Below, piece after piece: positions 10,675 through 11,033 of a DNA stretch of 11,033 nt. The stretch is from Spirochaetaceae bacterium (GTDB lineage: Bacteria > Spirochaetota > Spirochaetia > Treponematales > Breznakiellaceae): the NCBI GenBank assembly GCA_031265535.1, contig JAISCO010000040.1:1-11033 (forward strand), written 5' to 3'. A program made the position numbers and the translations under genes. How positions within the stretch are numbered: the stretch's first letter is position 1; every line of letters starts with the position of its first letter. A model generated the notes under the pieces. It was given only the letters and a program-made list of their open reading frames with translations, had not been told where the DNA came from and did not search any database.

Positions 10675-11033
10675 TTGTGGATTGTTTTGATAATATTTTC
10701 ATCAATCAGTTGTAAAAAAAATGATATAGGTATTATAAATGAATACGAAATAGAATATTTAAATAATTTTCGAAATGAATTAAATATAGAAAGTATTAAT
10801 GGATATGAAGAAATATACCGAATGTATGAAATGAAAGCATTAAAAAAACCAAATATATTAACCGTATATAAAGAAAATAAAATATGGTATTTTACTTATG
10901 GTTGGCTTGAGATAAAAGGCGAAGCGAAATTATTTGAAAATAATGAATTGATTTATATTTTTCATAATGATAAAATAATTTTAGATGATGATGATTTGCA
11001 AAAATTTTTACGAATAATTGACGGAATCGAAAA
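10675..11033 (+). CDS. Putative small lipoprotein, 3' end beyond the window
   Basis: An open frame of about 119 codons runs off the window end. From TTG 10675 it reads LWIVLIIFSSISCKKND, a short hydrophobic segment ending in the lipobox SISC, so Cys13 would be lipidated. It is followed by a charged, A+T-rich-encoded domain containing NEYEIEYLNNF, IWYFTYGWLEIKG and IIDGIE. I do not recognise the family. The start is uncertain. An in-frame TGA at 10645 limits the region, there is no ATG before the hydrophobic segment and no clear Shine-Dalgarno, so TTG 10675 (or ATT 10672) is the best guess and would give an almost leaderless message. The gene sits right after the attC-like element, as a second cassette would. 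Confidence 0.55.
   Translation, partial: MWIVLIIFSSISCKKNDIGIINEYEIEYLNNFRNELNIESINGYEEIYRMYEMKALKKPNILTVYKENKIWYFTYGWLEIKGEAKLFENNELIYIFHNDKIILDDDDLQKFLRIIDGIE

Noticed and set aside
1..11033. rRNA, tRNA or classical insertion sequence genes
   Set aside because: I found no tRNA-like cloverleaf with a TTC arm, no rRNA segment and no transposase-like coding sequence on either strand by eye.

Overview
The window looks like chromosomal DNA of a Treponema-like spirochaete. I infer this from two lipoproteins with closely matching signal peptides (MVSKKNLCGILALAL...ALAGC) followed by Gly/Ser-rich linkers, from the moderate GC content of the core genes, and from repeat-rich intergenic DNA. The genus is an inference; no rRNA or other marker gene is present.

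Layout: (1) 139-2223, plus strand: an iron-sulfur flavoprotein-like reductase, a 5'-nucleotidase of the deoxyribonucleotidase type, and an ABC-transporter ATPase without a permease partner. (2) 2224-2578: an intergenic stretch holding a frameshifted, truncated antitoxin-like remnant, a dispersed repeat copy and hairpins. (3) 2579-5052, minus strand: a tandem duplication of one module, made of a consensus sigma70-type promoter, a long (about 320-390 nt) leader with a 13-14 nt C tract, a conserved hairpin, and a lipoprotein gene. The two lipoproteins share their N-terminal halves but have unrelated-looking C-terminal halves. (4) 5311-9346, plus strand: a multi-pass membrane protein with three related soluble domains, overlapping an OmpR-type response regulator, followed after a 351-bp repeat-filled gap by a sensor histidine kinase. 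(5) 9347-11033: a visibly A+T-rich accessory tail. It has a T5orf172/GIY-YIG-like protein with its own near-perfect promoter, a 195-bp highly folded attC-like element, a second near-perfect promoter, and a lipoprotein gene cut by the window end. This resembles integron gene cassettes.

A theme across the whole window is the homopolymer tract. Five G/C runs of 13 or 14 bases lie outside the main genes: at the ribosome-binding position of the nucleotidase, in both lipoprotein leaders, between response regulator and kinase, and directly after the kinase stop codon. These are the length and type of tract that slip during replication, so the signalling genes, the surface lipoproteins and one metabolic gene may be phase variable. 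The strongest candidates for something undescribed are the C-tract leaders with frame-dependent small ORFs upstream of mosaic lipoproteins, and the cassette-like tail in which each gene brings its own promoter.
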